A stretch of DNA of 64,000 nucleotides, taken from assembly GCA_016748015.1 (NCBI GenBank), contig JAAOMT010000703.1:1196445-1260444 (forward strand), written 5' to 3'. The notes under the pieces were generated by a model that was not told the DNA's origin, ran no database searches, and saw nothing but the letters and a program-made list of their open reading frames with translations. How positions within the stretch are numbered: position 1 is the first letter of the stretch; every line of letters begins with the position of its first letter. Source of the stretch: Geosiphon pyriformis. Lineage: Eukaryota; Glomeromycota; Glomeromycetes; Archaeosporales; Geosiphonaceae. A program made the translations under genes and the position numbers. Shown here in pieces: positions 60,201-64,000 of this stretch.

Positions 60201-61762
60201 TAAATATAATCGTGATCGGACATCATAATTTTTTATATCACATAATTTTATTAAGATATTTTTATAAAGGGTATTTCCTCTCATAATATTTTTTACTGTT
60301 TTCGCTGTTTTTTACAAGTTTAATGTTTCAACATTTGCTCGTTGATTTAAAACAATATTATAAATACCTAATCCCTTATTGAATAATTTAATTAGCTATA
60401 GTACACAAAGACGTCAAAAAAAGTTTTCTTATTTATCTTTTTGTTTAAACAAGTGTTCTGAGACCCTGTTAATAAGAGCATAATCATTGGGTTAGCTGAT
60501 TCAAAAAAACATAAAAACGAATTTACAATTGATTAACATTTATTAAATTACATAAATCAATCTCAATATAGGATCAGAAACAAATTTCATTTTTTTAAAC
60601 CAAATTCTATTTTATTATTTCAATTAAAATTTTTATTTTATTTTATTTTATTTTATTTTATGTTATAAAATTTAATTAAAAATGAAGGAAAAATTGTTTT
60701 TTGAAAACAATTTTAAAATAAAATAAAATAAAATATATATTAATATTAAATGCTAAATATTTGCTAATTAGAAATAAATTTATTTATAAAATAGAAATAA
60801 AAGTTTTTTTTAATAAATCTATTTATTTTATTTGTTCTCTATCAACCAATAATATCTTGTTAATCAATACAAAAAATTATTTTAATTTTAATAAAAAGCA
60901 TAAAAATATAAAACATTAAAAATTTAATTTAATTTTAAAAATAAAATTTTTTAACAAAAACAATGTTTTAAATATTGTGAAAAATTATATTTTTATTAGA
61001 GATAAATCAATTCAATATTAAATGTATAATTTTTTTTTTTTAGAAAAATTTATAAAATTTAACCTTGATTAAATAGGTCCGAGTGGCTGATCACATGTAG
61101 AAAGTGCATGAGCCACGTTTTACTTTAGAACATATATGTCTTGTTATAATAATAATAAAGTTTTTTTTTAATAAATATTCAAAAATTTCTTTGAAACAAA
61201 TATTTTTATATTATTATATTCTAAAAATAATTTATATATATATATATATATTGAAATTTTGATTAATTGTTATTATAATGTCAAATATTATTTAATAAAT
61301 TTAAATTTAGATTTTTTTTCTAGAATTTAGATATACGAAAATATTCAAATTTTGGTTTTTTTGGGAAATTTTTCAAGAAAAAAGTTAACCATTAAATTAA
61401 ACTGTGTATTATTAAATTATAAATTCTGAATAAAACTTTTTATCAGAGTAAATTCAACTAGAGTAATATTTGCTATGGGCTATTATTTACTTAGCGAGTG
61501 TTAAAAATAAAATATCAATTTTTCAGTGGGTAAAAATTTTCAATCATTTTTTTATAAACAAATTCTTCTTTTTATTAAATAAGGAGACTTTATTGGCTTC
61601 GAAGACGTCTATGAAAATTTACACCCAAAAAAAATGCTCAAATTCATAAATGTGATGTAAAATTTGATTAATTCAAGTTTTTGGTATTATTCAGATATAA
61701 AAGTCGCTATAACATAAAAAAACAATCATTGGTTCCCAAAAAATTGGGAATATTTATTAAAT
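60201..61762. other. gene-free AT-rich stretch
   Basis: 3' flanks of the kinase and of pseudo-lipase F (convergent). Holds a TTTTA tract near 60635-60660 and the second hairpin element. Confidence 0.4.
61083..61120 (-). repeat. 38-base dispersed hairpin element, copy 2
   Basis: Inverted relative to copy 1 at 18793-18830, matching at 35 of 38 positions. The stem-forming ends GTGGCTGAT and ATGAGCCAC are kept, while CACGTG of copy 1 is CATGTG. Lies between the kinase and pseudo-lipase F, over 600 bases from each. Confidence 0.65.
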
Positions 61763-63229
61763 TTAATAAAAATGAGAATCCTGTTCTGAAAAGGTCATTT
61801 TGTTGTAGTCACATGTGCCGAATCTAATACCAAAGTAAGGCCCAATATTTGGTTTAATATTATTATTTTCTTCTTCAGAGTCGACTGTACCCAAATTACA
61901 TTCCTAAAAATAGTAATTGTAATAATTATAATAATTATATCATAAAAGAAAGCTTTCTAATGCGAAACTTACCTCATTTTCATTAACCTCTTGCCTAGAG
62001 TTTCGCCCAAAACATTGAAAAAGAATTTGTTTTTTTGATGGACATTCACAATCATCTTTTTCATAGTCCAACCAATACTCCACCTCATTATGTAAAAACA
62101 TACGCTTGGACATAGAATCTCGAGAAACCCAATCGTTAAAATGAGTTATCCGGAAAAGATTTTTAATAAGAAATGATCGCTTCACTTGGTTAACAAATGC
62201 TAGATTTCCGATTCTGGGGGCACCAAATGTGATAATTTGAATTTTCTTTAAGCTTATATTCGTATGTGATTTTATCGTGTCATTAAGTAAAAGATTACGA
62301 AAATACAAGGCGGCTAACGTTGCATATGCTTTAGAGAAAAATAATATTAGTATACATTTGTAGGCATAAAATAAGTTCTTACTAAATATATATTATTTTT
62401 GATGACAAAGATATTTACCTCCACCAATTCCATGTCCAACAAAATAAATTTTATCAGGCTTGTATCGTAATTTCTCAAACTTTTCAGTTAATAAAGGCAT
62501 CATCATCTTAGTATGTCTCAGCCAAGTAGCATCGACCATGCTGTTTTCCCGCCAAAGAGGATCTACTTGTATTGGAGCCATGTAAATTGATCTCTGACGC
62601 CATTGCTCTTTACTAAGGTTTGGTCCTCGAAAGTATGCGACAAATTTGACGCCGTCAATCTTATTTGTCCAAAAATCAGCTATAAAATCCAAAAGTATGT
62701 TTTTGATAAATTTTTCACTTTAGCGTAAATTGAATATTAAATAACAATTATTTACCAATCACTTTTTTATCCCCTACAACTCTTCCGATTCGATTTTCCT
62801 TGCTACAATAAGGAATATTTGCAATTTCTGCCATCCGCCTCATAAAAAGTATTGCAGTCTTGTTAAAGACTCTGATTTTTTCTGTTTTGAATTCCTTTTT
62901 TATAGGGCCCGATGGATTTTGTGTTCGTTTCCAATACAGTTTCTTTTCTTTTCTCAACCTCATTAAATTCTTGTTTTCCTCTTCCTCAAAGGGCCTTACA
63001 CTCGAAACTTCTTTATTTAAAACGTTGAGTTTTATTTCTGTTTGATAAGGAATTCACCCTAGCAATTTAACCAGAAATAATTATAAAGTTAAATACCTTT
63101 AAATAGGATTTTGTTCAACTCTTTATCGAAGTTCAATTCTAAATCATTTTGGTTAAATGAAAAGTTCTTGCTAGAACTCAAATAAATTTTTATAGATATA
63201 AACAGTAGAAAAAAAATGAAATTTTTCAT
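61763..63229 (-). CDS. class 3 pseudo-lipase F, Ser to Gly (390 aa)
   Basis: Five minus-strand exons: 63229-63097, 63037-62756, 62679-62419, 62328-61973, 61903-61763 (1173 bases, in frame). N-terminal MKNFIFFLLFISIKIYLSSS is a classic signal peptide or anchor. IANIPYCSKENRIGRVV is the entry motif. The oxyanion loop is YFRGPNLSKEQW. The elbow is FVGHGIGGAYATLAAL with GGA at 62429-62431. TFGAPRIGN, THFNDWVSR (Asp) and FLHNEVEYW (His) are kept. The last exon encodes ECNLGTVDSE and GPYFGIRFGTC plus a 14-residue tail longer than in B-E. Same predicted loss of Ser-based catalysis. Confidence 0.88.
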
Positions 63230-64000
63230 TCTATGTTGATTCAAGAAGTTTCATATACAAAATAGAAAATTGATAAAGATAAATAAAGGAGATGTGATGG
63301 TTTAAGGTTTCTATGAATTTCGAAAGTTTTCAAGTCTGAAAGTCTTCTTATGATAAAGAAAGAACAATCTTTAAATCACGATTTAAAACTTAAAGGGGGA
63401 GGGGTAATGCGAAAAAAATATTTTGATTATTTAATTTAATTAATTTGATCTTTTGATATAGAAATTCATTAATCAAATTTAACTAAATAAATAAATAAGT
63501 ATCAAATATATCCAATCAGTTAACGACTTTAAGCAGATCTTTTAATTAAAGTCGACTTTTTAAAAGATCATAATTAATATCTAAATAAATCTCTACCAAT
63601 TTAGTGAAATAACAAATAACAAATATTGATCGCTTGCAATTGATCGATTGATTGTTCTGTTATGAGGGTTATTACTGTTATTAATTTAAATCTTGTGAAT
63701 TTGGCTTTATAGCGTGTGAATTGGAGGGAATTTTCAAACTAAAAGCTAAACTAGATTAATTATTTGTTTTATTAAATATGAAAGATTAGATTAACACAAC
63801 TATTCATACCCCAGCAAAATACTTTTCCATGTTGAATATAATTTTTATGTATTATAATAAAATAATAATAATAAAATACTGTCATTTATCTATTGCTTTA
63901 AGGAATAGACATTTTAAAATTTTATTTTATTATAGTTCTTGCAAAAATTTTTGTCCACGTTATTTTTATAAAACAATGTCCTATGTCTTTATATAATAAT
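63230..64000. other. 5' flank of pseudo-lipase F
   Basis: No coding signal up to the window edge. A GGGGGAGGGG patch near 63394-63405 stands out. Confidence 0.4.

Noticed and set aside
1-64000. tRNA or rRNA genes
   Set aside because: No cloverleaf with A and B box motifs and no conserved rRNA block was recognised by eye on either strand; a dedicated scan could not be run.

Overview
The window is very AT-rich eukaryotic DNA with short GT..AG introns (most about 50-110 bp), many microsatellites and one assembly gap (29371-29600). Gene content points to an arbuscular mycorrhizal fungus (Glomeromycotina): a local expansion of MATA-type HMG-box genes, class 3 lipase-like genes, an F-box/LRR gene, and protein kinases of the amplified type with a Cys-rich N-terminus and HRDLHSGN catalytic loop. 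The genus cannot be fixed from sequence alone.

Layout. Positions 1-6 kb are a gene graveyard, less AT-rich than the rest: minus-strand remains resembling NFX1-type zinc-finger/helicase proteins, a decayed block of Sel1-like repeats, a short tandem repeat, and a plus-strand relic of a P4-type (flippase) ATPase. From 6.8 to 16.3 kb come an HMG-box gene, a divergently transcribed HTATIP2/TIP30-like short-chain reductase with five exons, a gene-free AT-rich stretch and a two-exon F-box/LRR gene. From 19 kb to 63 kb two families alternate: five-exon lipase-like genes on the minus strand (24.6, 30.7, 40.1, 52.7 and 61.8 kb), four-exon lipase-like genes on the plus strand (19.2 and 36.1 kb), and HMG-box genes (28.0, 43.6 and 48.7 kb, plus a pseudogene at 21.6 kb). 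A kinase with two frameshifts (58.5 kb), a collinear kinase pseudogene (38.2 kb), a kinase crumb (16.5 kb) and a Tc1/mariner transposase relic (34.7 kb) are interspersed.

Most striking: all five minus-strand lipase paralogues carry GGA (Gly) where the GxSxG nucleophile serine should be, and Pro or Ala in place of the Ser/Thr of the oxyanion-loop FRG[ST] motif. They keep the Asp and His of the triad, an N-terminal signal or anchor, open frames and identical intron phases. This looks like a conserved family of secreted or membrane-anchored pseudo-lipases co-amplified with MATA-HMG regulators. The two plus-strand genes keep the serine, but one has an in-frame TGA. Exon joins were worked out by hand: every intact model uses GT..AG sites and stays in frame.
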